Below, piece after piece: positions 34,887 through 46,121 of a stretch of DNA of 64,000 nucleotides. The translations under genes were made by a program, and so were the position numbers. Within the stretch, counting starts at the first letter, position 1. Each line of letters opens with the position of its first letter. Below the pieces are notes generated by a model. The model was not told the origin of the DNA and ran no database searches. It was given only the letters and a program-made list of their open reading frames with translations. The DNA is from Actinomadura meyerae (GTDB lineage: Bacteria; Actinomycetota; Actinomycetes; Streptosporangiales; Streptosporangiaceae), in contig NZ_FZOR01000008.1 in the NCBI RefSeq assembly GCF_900188445.1, forward strand, positions 124,001-188,000, read 5' to 3'.

Positions 34887-35249
34887 TCACGACCCGATTT
34901 CCGGTCGCTGTCCGGAATCCGGCTTCTGTCCCCGCCTCGTGTCCGCCGGACCGAGCTCCGGCCGCGTCCGGTCCTGGAAGGACGCCGACGCGGTGGGCTC
35001 GCGCCCGCCGTTGGCGAAGACGACCGCGACGTAGGGGAGCAGCAGGGCGCCGACGACCATCAGCACCGCCAGCCACCACGGCGCGCCCGCGACCGCGGCG
35101 ACGACGGCGCCGACGAAGCAGGCGGTGCGCACGCCCATGGAGATCAGATACCGGCGCTGCCGGTACCCGATGTCCTCCGACATGGGACGGGGAGCGTCGG
35201 TGACCGTGTAGACCGCCGGCTCCCGGTGGTGGCGGGGATTGACCTTCAC
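34887..35249 (-). CDS. DUF3099 membrane protein
   Basis: A 120-residue protein with the DUF3099 core YRQRRYLISMGVRTACF, two membrane helices (about residues 38-55 and 60-80) and YVAVVFANGGRE, followed by a charged hydrophilic tail. The GTG at 35249 is preferred; an internal ATG before S-E-D-I-G-Y has no ribosome-binding site. It is divergent from dodecin and followed by a strong terminator. Function unknown; the small protein at 4946 looks like a shorter paralogue. Confidence 0.82.
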   Translation of the reverse strand: MKVNPRHHREPAVYTVTDAPRPMSEDIGYRQRRYLISMGVRTACFVGAVVAAVAGAPWWLAVLMVVGALLLPYVAVVFANGGREPTASASFQDRTRPELGPADTRRGQKPDSGQRPEIGS

Positions 35250-35317
35250 ATTTCCACGGTAAGCCCATGGAGTCCGACCTGCGACGGCAGTATGGGTCAA
35301 ATCATGGGAGGAACGAG

Positions 35318-35530
35318 ATGACCGATCGCACGTACCGGGTGACGGAGATCGTGGGGACCTCCCCGGATTCCGTGGAGACCGCCATCCGCAACGGCGTCCG
35401 CCGCGCCGCGCAGACCCTGCGCCACCTGGACTGGTTCGAGGTGAGCGAGGTCCGCGGCCAGATCGAGGACGGCGAAGTGGCGCATTTCCAGGTGACGATG
35501 AAGGTCGGCTTCCGCCTGGAGGACACCTGA
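35318..35530 (+). CDS. Dodecin family flavin-binding protein
   Basis: A 70-residue dodecin. It has T-Y-R-V-T-E-I-V-G-T-S, the helix D-S-V-E-T-A-I-R-N-G-V-R-R-A-A and L-D-W-F-E-V-S-E-V-R-G-Q-I-E, matching the beta-alpha-beta-beta fold whose dodecamers store flavins or CoA; the conserved W is the flavin-stacking residue. ATG at 35318 is preceded by GGGAGGAA. Stands alone between DUF3099 and a repeat-rich intergenic segment. Confidence 0.92.
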   Translation: MTDRTYRVTEIVGTSPDSVETAIRNGVRRAAQTLRHLDWFEVSEVRGQIEDGEVAHFQVTMKVGFRLEDT

Positions 35531-35599
35531 GAACCCGGACCAGGCTCGCACGCCCGCACCGACATGGGGCCAAAGGCCCCGGGGGTGTAGGGGGAACCC

Positions 35600-35717
35600 C
35601 ACCGGGGGGCGTGGGGGGCTGGCCCCCCACCGGGGTGGCCGGAGCCTGGAGCGAGCGCCAGCGAGCGCAAGGCACCGGCCACCCCGCACCGGGGGGCGTG
35701 GGGGGTCGCCCCCCCAC
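35600..35717. repeat. REP-like inverted-repeat element between convergent genes
   Basis: A 19-bp direct repeat CACCGGGGGGCGTGGGGGG occurs at 35600-35618 and 35687-35705. Each copy folds back on following C-runs (GTGGGGGG with CCCCCCAC). Between them CGGGGTGGCCGG (35631-35642) and its complement (35675-35686) enclose GAGCGAGCGCCAGCGAGCGC. It sits between dodecin (plus) and tldE (minus), so it may act as a two-way terminator, and its compound structure resembles bacterial interspersed palindromic elements. Confidence 0.6.
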
Positions 35718-35719
35718 AC

Positions 35720-37104
35720 TCAGGACGCCTGGGAGACGGTCGACATGTTGAAGTCGCCGACCCGCACCGCCGGCATCGCGGCCCTGGTGAAGTAGTCCGA
35801 CCATTCCCGCGGCAGCGTGGCCGTGGTCTCGCCGATCTCGGTGAGCCGGGACAGCAGGTCGACGGGGCTCTCGTTGAACCGGAAGTTGTTGACGGCTCCG
35901 ACGACTTCGCCGTTCTCGACGAGGTAGACGCCGTCGCGGGTGAGGCCGGTGAGCAGGAGGCTCTGCGGGTCGACTTCGCGGATGTACCAGAGGCAGGTGA
36001 GCAGCAGTCCGCGTTCGGTGCGGGCGATCATCTCCTCGAGGGTGGCGCCGCCGGCGGGGCCGGTGAGGGCGAGGTTGTCGATGGCCGGGGTGACGGGGAG
36101 CCCGGTGCGGGCGGCGGAGTGCCGGGTCTGGGTGAGGGCGGTGAGTTCGCCGTCGCGGATCCAGTCGGTGGCGGTGAGCGGGAGCCCGTTGTCGAAGACC
36201 GACGATTCGCGGCCGGAGGCGTGCGCGACGACGAACGGGGCGCTTTCCATGCCGGGCGCGGCGGGGTCGCTGGACAGGGTGAGGGGGAGGCTGGCGAGGC
36301 GTTCGCCGACGCGGGTGCCGCCGCCGGGGGCGCTGAAGACGGTGCGGCCGTCGTGGGCGTCCTGCGCGCCCGCGGACCAGTACAGGTAGACCATCAGGTC
36401 GGCGACGGCGGACGGCGGGAGGATGGTCTCGTACCGTCCGGCGGGCAGGTCGACGCGCCGTTCGCCCCAGTCGAGCCGCCGGCCGAGGTCGGCGGTGAGG
36501 GCGGGGAGGTCGATGCCGGTGAAGTCGCGGGTGCCGGTGCCGGCCCAGGCGGAGCCGCCGGAGCCCTTGGCGTTGAGTTCGAGCAGCCCGGTGGGCTGGT
36601 CGTGGCGGAGCCGCAGGCCGGTGGAGCTGCCGAGGAACGTCGAGGTGAGGACGTGGTTGGCGAATCCGTAGAGGCGGCGTCCGGCGGTCTGGGCCTCGGT
36701 GAACGCCTCGCCGAGCGCGGGCGCGAGGCCTTCGAACACGCCGATGCCGGTTTCGGCGGGGTCGTCGTCCCAGCCGGCGGCGCCGGCGGGCGCGGCGGTG
36801 ACGAGGGGCGCGGCGTCTTCGGCGGGTTCGTTGCCGGCGGCGTCGGCTTCGGCGGCGCGGACGAGGTCCTCGATGCCGCCGGCGCCGACGGCGGAGCGGG
36901 ACACGACTCCGGCGGCGACTCCGCCGGCGGTCTCGCGCAGGGCGATGACGGTGAGCCGGCTGGAGCGGGTGACGCCGTTGGTGGTGAGGGTGTTGCCGGC
37001 CCACCGCAGGTTCGCGGTGCTGGTCTCGTCGGCGATGACGATGCAGTCGTCGGAGCGGGACAGCGCGAGGGCCCGCTCGACGGCTTCCTGCGGCCGCAGG
37101 GTGG

Positions 37105-37108
<4 letters not shown>
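35720..37108 (-). CDS. tldE: TldE/PmbA metalloprotease subunit
   Basis: A 462-residue TldE, the non-catalytic partner of TldD in the heterodimeric zinc protease that trims unfolded peptides and some microcins/RiPPs. The N-terminal VERALALSRSDDCIVIADETS and C-terminal LLLTCLWYIREVDPQSLLLTGLTRDGVYLVENGEV blocks are typical; TldE lacks the HExxxH motif, as here. GTG at 37108 overlaps the tldD stop by 4 bp (GTGA), so it is translationally coupled. No RiPP precursor is obvious nearby. Confidence 0.93.
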
Positions 37109-39491
<2,383 letters not shown>

Positions 39492-39495
39492 CGGC

Positions 39496-40281
39496 ATGGG
39501 CATTCTCGAAGGCAAGCGGATCCTGGTCACCGGCGTCCTCACCGACGCCTCGATCGGCTTCCACATCGCGCGGGTGGCGCAGGAGCAGGGCGCCGAGGTC
39601 GTCCTGACCGCCTACCCGCGCCCGACGCTGACGGCGCGGACCGCGAAGCGGCTGCCGACGGGGCCGGACAACCCGCCGCCGGTGATCGAGCTGGACGCGA
39701 CGAGCGCCGAGCAGCTGGACGCCTTGGCCGGGAACCTGCGCGAGCAGGGCTTCGACCACCTCGACGGCGTCGTCCACGCGATCGCGTTCGCGCCGCAGAC
39801 CGCGCTCGGCGGCGCGTTCCTGGAGACGCCGTGGGAGGACGTGGCGACCGCCGTGCACGCCTCGGCGTACTCGCTGAAGTCGCTGACGATGGCGTGCCTG
39901 CCGCTGATGAAGGACGGCGGTTCGGTCGTCGGCCTGGACTTCGACGCCACCAAGGCGTGGCCGGTGTACGACTGGATGGGCGTGGCGAAGGCCGGGCTGG
40001 AGTCGTGCGCCCGCTACCTGGCCAAGTACCTGGGCCCGCAGGGCATCCGGGTGAACCTGGTCGCCGCGGGGCCGCTGGCGACGATGGCCGCCAAGAGCAT
40101 CCCCGGCTTCGAGGGCATGACGGACATGTGGCCGAAGGCGGCCCCGCTCGGCTGGGACATCAAGGACAGCGAGCCGACGGCCCGCGCCTGCGCGGCGCTG
40201 CTGTCGGACTGGTTCCCCGCCACCACGGGCGAGATCGTCCACGTCGACGGCGGCATCCACGCCATCGGCGGCGCGTACTAG
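39496..40281 (+). CDS. fabI: Enoyl-ACP reductase, InhA/FabI type
   Basis: A 261-residue NADH-dependent enoyl reductase performing the last step of each fatty-acid elongation round. GKRILVTGVLTDASIGFHIA is the InhA-like cofactor start; catalytic Y-D-W-M-G-V-A-K supplies Tyr and Lys; L-V-A-A-G-P-L-A-T and the LSDWFPATTGEIVHVDGG end match InhA closely. ATG at 39496 lies just after the fabG stop. A perfect stem-loop terminator follows at 40299-40332. Confidence 0.95.
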   Translation: MGILEGKRILVTGVLTDASIGFHIARVAQEQGAEVVLTAYPRPTLTARTAKRLPTGPDNPPPVIELDATSAEQLDALAGNLREQGFDHLDGVVHAIAFAPQTALGGAFLETPWEDVATAVHASAYSLKSLTMACLPLMKDGGSVVGLDFDATKAWPVYDWMGVAKAGLESCARYLAKYLGPQGIRVNLVAAGPLATMAAKSIPGFEGMTDMWPKAAPLGWDIKDSEPTARACAALLSDWFPATTGEIVHVDGGIHAIGGAY

Positions 40282-40298
40282 CCGCGCACGCACGCGAA

Positions 40299-40332
40299 AG
40301 CCGGCGCCGGTGCTCACGCACCGGCGCCGGCT
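40299..40332 (+). terminator. Terminator of the fabG-fabI operon
   Basis: AGCCGGCGCCGGTG (40299-40312) and its exact complement (40319-40332) form a 14-bp stem with a 6-base loop, followed by CTTCTTC, 17 bp past the fabI stop. It also faces the convergent secreted-protein gene. Confidence 0.8.
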
Positions 40333-40381
40333 CTTCTTCGTCCGCTCCGCGGGCCGGGCCCGCGCCCGGCGTGACGGGATG

Positions 40382-41050
40382 TCAGCGCTCGGCGCGGCGG
40401 CGGCGCAGGGCGCGTCCGGCGACGCTGAGGTTCAGGGCCCCGGCGGCTCCGGCGGCGCCGGCCGCGGCGGCGACCAGCAGCAGCCGGCCGTCGTCCTGCC
40501 CGGTGCCGGAGCCGGCGGCGACGGGGGAGATCAGCCGGGTCTGCGGCAGGGCGGCGGTGCCGCCGGCGCCGGTGCGGTAGGCGCTCGGGTCGGCGGCGAT
40601 CTCCGGGGTCGGCAGGACGCCGGGCAGCCCCGCCCGCGGGAGCTCGCCGTTGTAGGGGCGCAGGCCCGCGCCGCCGGTCATGGGGGCCGGCCCGGACGGG
40701 TCCGCGGCGCGCCCGCCGCTCGGCGGCGCGGCGGGCCGGCGCGGCTTGGCCTTCGCCTTCCCGCCCGTGGTCTTCTTGCCGCTCTGCGCGGCGGTCTTCT
40801 TCGGCGCCGGCTTCGCGGTGGTCTTCGTCGGCGTGGGAGTCGGGGTGGGCGTCGGCGTCTTCGGGGTGAGGGCCTCGCGCAGGTTGCCGAGGTTGCACTT
40901 CCAGTTCTCGATGGTGCTCTCGGGGTCGGTGCCCTTCTTGCACTCCTGCGCCGCCGCGGCTCCGGCGGGCGGGGCGGCGAGCACGAGGACGAGCGCCCCT
41001 GCCGAGAACGCCGCCGAAGCCGTACCGAGCCGCCTGAGCCCCTGGGGCAT
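40382..41050 (-). CDS. Secreted/membrane-anchored low-complexity protein
   Basis: A 222-residue protein with a signal peptide (about 1-35: FSAGALVLVLAAPPAGAAAA), two Cys (ECKKG, WKCNLG), a threonine/proline repeat (TPTPTPTPT), a lysine-rich stretch and a C-terminal membrane helix (about 187-212) ending in RRRRAER. LPQTR occurs before the helix but its distance is too great for an ordinary sortase signal. ATG at 41050 follows GGAGGAG. Looks like a surface protein with a stalk; no catalytic domain recognised. Confidence 0.75.
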   Translation of the reverse strand: MPQGLRRLGTASAAFSAGALVLVLAAPPAGAAAAQECKKGTDPESTIENWKCNLGNLREALTPKTPTPTPTPTPTKTTAKPAPKKTAAQSGKKTTGGKAKAKPRRPAAPPSGGRAADPSGPAPMTGGAGLRPYNGELPRAGLPGVLPTPEIAADPSAYRTGAGGTAALPQTRLISPVAAGSGTGQDDGRLLLVAAAAGAAGAAGALNLSVAGRALRRRRAER

Positions 41051-41204
41051 GTCGCTCCTCCACCCGTCCACCCGATGCCGTGCCTGAAACCGGTACGGTG
41101 CCCGGCATTCACGCACCTGACCCTGTTGACATCGTGTCCCATACGGACCCGCCCGTAAACCGCGACACGGGGGTTTCTTTACCTCGCGCCGACCCCGGTG
41201 GGCC

Positions 41205-43157
41205 TCACTGGACGACGAGCGACGCGAGCCGGGTGCGCCGCGGCCGCGGGACCCCGTCGCGCACGGCCGCGGCCAGCGCCGGCCCGGCCGCCTGCACGAC
41301 GGACAGGTGCCGCGTCGCGAGCCCGAACGCGGTGGCCACCAGCGGCCGCGAGAGGCCCTCGGCGGGCAGCACCGCCACGACGGCGGGGCGGCGCGTCCCG
41401 CGCGCCAGCGCGACCGGCACGGCCCAGCCGTGCCGCAGCCGGGCGGCGTCCGCCGGGGCGACGGTGGCCGGGCCGGCGGGGAAGTCGACGTCGAGGCCGT
41501 GCGGGCCGCCGCCGGCCACCGTGCCGGTCTCGCCGACCGCGGCCTGGGCGAGCGGCGCGGCGACGACGACCCGGTCGCCGGGGTCCATCCCGCCGAACGC
41601 GCCGGGCCCGGGGTTCAGCCGGGCCTTCAGCGCCGCGTTGAGCGCGCCCGCGCCCGCCGGGCCGCCCGCCGCGGGCGCGACGGCCTGCACGTCCCCGGCC
41701 GGGATGCCGAGCGCGCGGGGGATCGAGTCGGTGACGAGCTGCACGGCACGGTGCACGGCCTCGCCCGGGTCGGCGGCGGGCACGATGACGACCTCCCGGT
41801 CCGGCGCGTCCACGGCGGGCAGGTCGCCGCCGCGGACCGCCGCCGTGAGCACGCCGAGCGGGCCGTCCGGCGGCGCCGCGTCCAGCGTGACGACGGGGAC
41901 GGTCTCCGACGCCTCCAGGTCGTCCAGGGGCCGTCCCGGCCCGGCGGGCGGCGCGGCGCCCGGCTCGGCGCACAGCACCAGGTGGGCGCCGTCGGGGCAC
42001 GCCTCCGCCAGCGCGGCGCATAGCTCCACGTCGAGCGCGGACGCGTCCGACACGACGAGCAGGTCGAGGTCGAGCGGGTGCTGCTCGCCGCGCCCGTAGA
42101 CGACGCCGCCGGGCGCCTCCCGCGGTTCGAGGAGCCGGTGCAGGCCGGTGACCGCCACGCCCTCGGGCGCGGGCAGGGCCGCGGCGGCGAGGTCGGTCGG
42201 CGCCGCGACGGCGGCCCGCAGGCCGGCGCCCGCGGCGGCGCCGGCGATCCCGGCGGCGGCCGCGGCGATCCCGTCCGGGTCGCCGCGCAGGACGCTGACG
42301 CCGGTGCGCAGCGCGGCGGTGAGCGCGAGCGAGCGGTCCTCGGGCAGCCCGCCGCGCAGCTCCTTGAGGGCGGCGTCCTCCACCAGCGGCGCGGCGGTGA
42401 GCGTGAGCCGCTGGAACCCCTCGGCGGCGGCCTCCTCCGCGAGCGCCCACCGCGCGGCGCCGAGCATCTCCTCGGGCTCCTCCGGCTCGGCGTCCTCCTC
42501 GAAGGACTCCTCGCCGAACTCGGGCTCCTCGGTGAGGGAGAGGACCTCGGCCTCGTCCAGCGCGGCCTCCACGGCGGCGCGCGGGTCGGGGACGCGGGCG
42601 CGCTCCAATGCCTCCACCACGTCGGCGGCGGGCGTGACGGTGTGCCCGGCGCGGGCGGCCTCGGTGAGCAGGTGCAGCACCAGCGCCCGGCCGCGGCGCG
42701 GGTCGCCCGGGCCGGCCGCGTCGCCGAGGACGGCGCGGGCGAAGTGGTCGGCCTGCGCGGGCCGGACGCCGGGGACGCCCAGCAGCCGCCACGGGTCGGC
42801 GCGCAGCCGGTCCGCGGCGTCCGGGCCGAGCCGGGCGAGGGCGCCGCGCGCGAGCCGCTCCGGCGCACCCGTCGCGGCGAAGAGCTCGGCGAGGGCGGCC
42901 GCCCCCTCGCGCGCGTCCCGGCCGGACGCGGCGGGCGGTGCGGGCGGCGAGGACGAGGGTGGTGCTCCCGGCTCCCGGCGGCCGGGCTCCTCGCGGCCCG
43001 GGTCGCGCCCGCCGGCCGGTCCGGGCGGTGCGCTCGCGGGCGCGCGGTCGTCCAGGGCCGCGGCGGCGGCCTCGGCCGCGCGCAGCACCGCGGCGGCGCG
43101 GGCGGCCCGCTCGGCGGGAGCGGGCCGGTCGGATGCGGGTTCGGGGTTGTCGGTCAC
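41205..43157 (-). CDS. RecD2-like protein with degenerate helicase motifs
   Basis: A 650-residue protein with RecD2-type layout: an HhH-like N-terminal part (ARGALARLGPDAADRLRADPW, LLGVPGVRPAQAD), then a helicase-like region. Where RecD2 has GGPGTGKT it reads RGDPDGIAAAA (no Lys-Thr); APTDLAAAALP and GLHRLL still echo the following motifs, but Walker B reads LLVVSDASALD and lacks the DE pair. C-terminal motif VI-like sites are also lost. ATP hydrolysis is therefore unlikely. The N-terminal 90 residues are Ala/Pro-rich. GTG at 43157 overlaps the upstream reductase stop by 4 bp. Could be a structural or regulatory DNA-binding relic. Confidence 0.65.
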   Translation of the reverse strand: MTDNPEPASDRPAPAERAARAAAVLRAAEAAAAALDDRAPASAPPGPAGGRDPGREEPGRREPGAPPSSSPPAPPAASGRDAREGAAALAELFAATGAPERLARGALARLGPDAADRLRADPWRLLGVPGVRPAQADHFARAVLGDAAGPGDPRRGRALVLHLLTEAARAGHTVTPAADVVEALERARVPDPRAAVEAALDEAEVLSLTEEPEFGEESFEEDAEPEEPEEMLGAARWALAEEAAAEGFQRLTLTAAPLVEDAALKELRGGLPEDRSLALTAALRTGVSVLRGDPDGIAAAAAGIAGAAAGAGLRAAVAAPTDLAAAALPAPEGVAVTGLHRLLEPREAPGGVVYGRGEQHPLDLDLLVVSDASALDVELCAALAEACPDGAHLVLCAEPGAAPPAGPGRPLDDLEASETVPVVTLDAAPPDGPLGVLTAAVRGGDLPAVDAPDREVVIVPAADPGEAVHRAVQLVTDSIPRALGIPAGDVQAVAPAAGGPAGAGALNAALKARLNPGPGAFGGMDPGDRVVVAAPLAQAAVGETGTVAGGGPHGLDVDFPAGPATVAPADAARLRHGWAVPVALARGTRRPAVVAVLPAEGLSRPLVATAFGLATRHLSVVQAAGPALAAAVRDGVPRPRRTRLASLVVQ

Positions 43158-44107
43158 GGGCTTCCCGTCGCGGTGTCGGAGACGTCGTCGAGCGCCCCCC
43201 GGATCTCGGCCGGCAGCGTCAGGTCCTCGCTCTCCAGGATCGCGCCGAGCTGCGCGGCGGTCCGCGCGCCGACGATCGGCGCGGCGACGCCCTCCCGGTC
43301 GCGGACCCACGCCAGCGCCACCGCGAGCGGGGACCGGCCGAGGCCCTCGGCGGCGGTCACCACCGACTCCACGATCCGGGCGCACTCCTCGTCCAGGTAG
43401 GGCGAGACGAACTCGGCGAAGTGCGGGGCGGCGGCGCGGGACCCGGCGGGGATGCCGGTGCGGTACTTGCCGGTGAGGACGCCGCGGCCGAGCGGCGACC
43501 ACGGCAGCAGCCCCGCCCCGGCGTCCAGCACGGCCGGCACGACCTCCCGCTCGGCGTCGCGGGCCAGCAGCGAGTACTCCACCTGCGCCGACACCACCGG
43601 GGCGCGGCCCGGCCAGGCGCGCTGCCACGCGGCGGCCTTGGCGACCTGCCAGCCGGCGTAGTTGGCCACCCCGACGTAGCGGGCGCGGCCGGACGCGACC
43701 GCCTCGTCCAGCGCCGAGAGCGTCTCCTCCAGCGGCGTCGCCGGGTCGTAGACGTGCAGCTGCCACAGGTCGACGTGGTCGAGGTCGAGCCGGTCCAGGG
43801 AGGCGTCCAGAGCGCCGAGGAGGTGCCGGCGGGACCCGTCGTAGCGGCCGTTCGGCCGGATCGCCGCCTTCGTGGAGACCACCAGGGCGTCCCGGTCGAC
43901 GGTCTCGCGCAGCAGGTGGCCGAGGATCCGCTCGGCGACGCCGCCGGTGTAGACGTCGGCGGTGTCGACCAGCGTGCCCCCGGCGTCCACGAACGCGGCG
44001 AGCTGCGCCGCGGCCTCGTCCGGGTCGGTGTCCTGCCCCCAGGTCATGGTGCCGAGGCCCAGCCGGGACACCAGCAGCCCGCTCCTCCCGAGGTGACGCT
44101 CCTTCAT
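43154..44107 (-). CDS. Aldo/keto reductase
   Basis: A 317-residue AKR: GRSGLLVSRLGLGTMTWG start, DTADVYTGG with the catalytic Asp and Tyr, STKA with Lys, WQLHVYD with His, and the C-terminal NADP-binding S-P-L-G-R-G and PIVGARTAAQL blocks. It reduces aldehydes or ketones with NADPH; substrate unknown. Its stop overlaps the GTG of the RecD2-like gene, which is an odd pairing. Start ATG at 44107; a 9-bp inverted repeat lies upstream. Confidence 0.88.
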   Translation of the reverse strand: MKERHLGRSGLLVSRLGLGTMTWGQDTDPDEAAAQLAAFVDAGGTLVDTADVYTGGVAERILGHLLRETVDRDALVVSTKAAIRPNGRYDGSRRHLLGALDASLDRLDLDHVDLWQLHVYDPATPLEETLSALDEAVASGRARYVGVANYAGWQVAKAAAWQRAWPGRAPVVSAQVEYSLLARDAEREVVPAVLDAGAGLLPWSPLGRGVLTGKYRTGIPAGSRAAAPHFAEFVSPYLDEECARIVESVVTAAEGLGRSPLAVALAWVRDREGVAAPIVGARTAAQLGAILESEDLTLPAEIRGALDDVSDTATGSP

Positions 44108-44164
44108 AGGCGGTCAATCTAGCGGTCCGCGCCCGGCGCGCGGAAAGCGAGCGGCGGGCCGCGT

Positions 44165-44189
44165 GGATCTTCGTCCGGGGCGAAGATCC
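44165..44189. promoter_or_regulatory. Inverted repeat in the divergent region
   Basis: GGATCTTCG (44165-44173) and CGAAGATCC (44181-44189) flank 7 bases, between the divergent aldo/keto reductase (44107) and membrane-protein gene (44238). Could be an operator for either; no regulator gene is adjacent. Confidence 0.4.
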
Positions 44190-44237
44190 TGGTGAGCTCT
44201 ATTGCCGGGGGCCGCCGCCGGGCTAAAGTGCGCAGCC

Positions 44238-44864
44238 ATGGCGCCACCCCCGTTCTCCATGTACTCGCCGAAGTCGCCGGACGGCGACGGCGGCCCGGAC
44301 GTGGCGCCGGTGTTCGGCGCGGGGCCGGGCGACGACCCCGGCTACCTCGCCTCGCTGCGCGCCGGGACCGAGCTCGGCCGGCTGCGGGCGATGATGCTGG
44401 TGCTGCTCGCCGCGCCCGTCCTCATCCTGGCGATCATGCCGCTGATCGTGCAGGACGGGCACGGGGACGCCCCGCCGTGGCTGTACGCGCCGCTCGCCGC
44501 CGCCGCGCTGGTGGCCCTCGCCGCGGGTCCGCTCGCGCCGCGCCCGATCCCGCCGGGCGCCGCGCCCCCCGACCCGGCCGCGGCGGCCCGCGCGGCGCTG
44601 ATGATGTTCCGGCAGGCGATCCTGCTGCGGTTCGCGCTGGCCGAGGGCGTCATCCTGATCGGCCTGCCGCTGGCGATGGTGGGGCACAGCGAGGCGGTCT
44701 TCCTCGCCGGGTTCGCCGTCGGATACCCGCTGCTGGTGTGGCTTGCGCTGCCCACGCGCGGCGGTGTGGAGCGGATGCGCCGCCGGCTGGAGGCGGGCGG
44801 CGCCGAGTCGCACCTGTGGGCGGTGCTGCTGGCCGCCCCGCCGCGGCCCGGCGACGCGTCCTAG
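44238..44864 (+). CDS. Conserved membrane protein
   Basis: A 208-residue integral membrane protein with a soluble Pro/Gly-rich N-terminus and four hydrophobic helices (about 51-70, 80-98, 128-147, 150-168). No enzymatic motif is visible; a short basic stretch (ERMRRRLEAGG) follows the last helix. ATG at 44238 was chosen as the first plausible start; the ribosome-binding site is weak. It converges with the beta-helix gene, 9 bp apart. Confidence 0.65.
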   Translation: MAPPPFSMYSPKSPDGDGGPDVAPVFGAGPGDDPGYLASLRAGTELGRLRAMMLVLLAAPVLILAIMPLIVQDGHGDAPPWLYAPLAAAALVALAAGPLAPRPIPPGAAPPDPAAAARAALMMFRQAILLRFALAEGVILIGLPLAMVGHSEAVFLAGFAVGYPLLVWLALPTRGGVERMRRRLEAGGAESHLWAVLLAAPPRPGDAS

Positions 44865-44873
44865 CCGCACCGC

Positions 44874-45929
44874 TCAGCCGGTCGTGACGGTCAGGTCCGG
44901 GTCGGTGACGATCGCGCTCGCGGGCACCGACGCCGCCCGGACGATCCGCGGCGTCCGCGAGGACTGGTGGTCGCGGATGCGGATCCGCTTCCCGCCCGCC
45001 ACGTACACCTCGGGCGTCCCGGCCGGGGTCGAGCCGGTCTGCGAGCCGTCGCCGTCGGAGAACACGCAGCCGTCGAACAGCACGTCGCCGCCCCCGGTGA
45101 TCGTGACGATCCCGCGGTGCTTGGACGGGTCCCGCAGGGCGCCGGGCTTGGCCATGCCGTTGAAGAAGAACAGGTCGCGCAGCCGGATGAACTTGCCGCC
45201 GGTGATGACGAGCTGCGAGCCGTAGGTGGGGTTCCCGGCCTGGGCCTCCAGGCGCGCGCCGGACACGACCAGGCCGCGGCCGCCGTCGATCCGCATGGGC
45301 GTCACGTGGTGCTTGCCGGTCACGTACACCGGCCCGACGCCGGACTTGCTGAGGTGCGGCAGCCACAGGTGGTAGCGCTCACCGGCCGGGTGGTTGGGGG
45401 AGTCGAGCAGCATCCCGTCGGGCCAGTAGTTGTTGTCGCTGCCCCACAGCTTGAACTCGGTGTCGTAGCAGTTGTTGACGTCCCAGTAGCCGGAGAACGT
45501 CACGGCGGTGTGCGCGCCCCAGATGACGTGCTTGAACAGGCTGAAGCCGAGGTTGTGCAGGTGGCTCGCCCACAGCACCGTCTGGGTGTTGGTCTTGTCC
45601 ACGAAGAAGCTGGACTCGGCGTTGCCCTCGAAGGACAGGTCGCGGATCGAGATGCCCTTCAGCTGGGAGCCGGACATGTCCAGCCATCCCGACCCCGGCG
45701 TGCTGATCTTGACCTTGCCGTTGTAGCGGAACTCGCTGCCGCTGGCGGGCGGCCCGGCGAGGGCGAACCCGTTGTACATCTTCCGGGTCCGCGCGAACGA
45801 GTACTGGCGGTGCTGGGCGAGCAGGATCACGGGCTTGTGGGTTTGCGCGCCCGCGTACGACAGCGCGCGGGTGAGGCGCTCGTCGTCGGTGGCGCCCGCG
45901 AAGTCCTCCAGCGGGACGGGACCGGCCAC
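44874..45929 (-). CDS. Predicted right-handed beta-helix protein
   Basis: A 351-residue protein whose start (EDFAGATDDERLTRALSYAG, then VILLAQHRQYSF) resembles the N-terminal part of pectate-lyase/tail-spike type parallel beta-helices, followed by many short beta-strand repeats (ISIRDLSFEG, VIWGAHTAVTFSG, RGIVTITGGGDVLFDGCVFS). No signal peptide is present. GTG at 45929 follows GGAGAGGAG. The fold is shared by polysaccharide lyases and phage tail spikes; lack of an export signal and nearby mobile element make a phage-derived origin possible. Confidence 0.65.
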   Translation of the reverse strand: MAGPVPLEDFAGATDDERLTRALSYAGAQTHKPVILLAQHRQYSFARTRKMYNGFALAGPPASGSEFRYNGKVKISTPGSGWLDMSGSQLKGISIRDLSFEGNAESSFFVDKTNTQTVLWASHLHNLGFSLFKHVIWGAHTAVTFSGYWDVNNCYDTEFKLWGSDNNYWPDGMLLDSPNHPAGERYHLWLPHLSKSGVGPVYVTGKHHVTPMRIDGGRGLVVSGARLEAQAGNPTYGSQLVITGGKFIRLRDLFFFNGMAKPGALRDPSKHRGIVTITGGGDVLFDGCVFSDGDGSQTGSTPAGTPEVYVAGGKRIRIRDHQSSRTPRIVRAASVPASAIVTDPDLTVTTG

Positions 45930-46121
45930 GGTGGGTGGCTCCTCTCCTCGGCGAAGTCGTGCCAGGTCAGGAGCATGATGCCCACGGGGCGCCCGCCCGG
46001 GTGGCGAAGCCACGGCAAACCAGCGGTTCGGCCAGGGAGTTGTCCACCGAACATGCACCAGGAGGTGCGTGTTCGGGGGTGACCGGAGGTCGCGCCCGAG
46101 ATCAAGTCGGCGACGGGAACG
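45930..46121. other. Intergenic DNA left of the tRNA-like remnants
   Basis: About 190 bases upstream of the beta-helix gene. It must hold that gene's promoter; I recognise no open frame, repeat or strong hairpin in it. Confidence 0.4.

Noticed and set aside
40382..41050. LPQTR as a sortase anchor in the secreted protein
   Set aside because: The motif lacks the final Gly and lies over 20 residues before the membrane helix.
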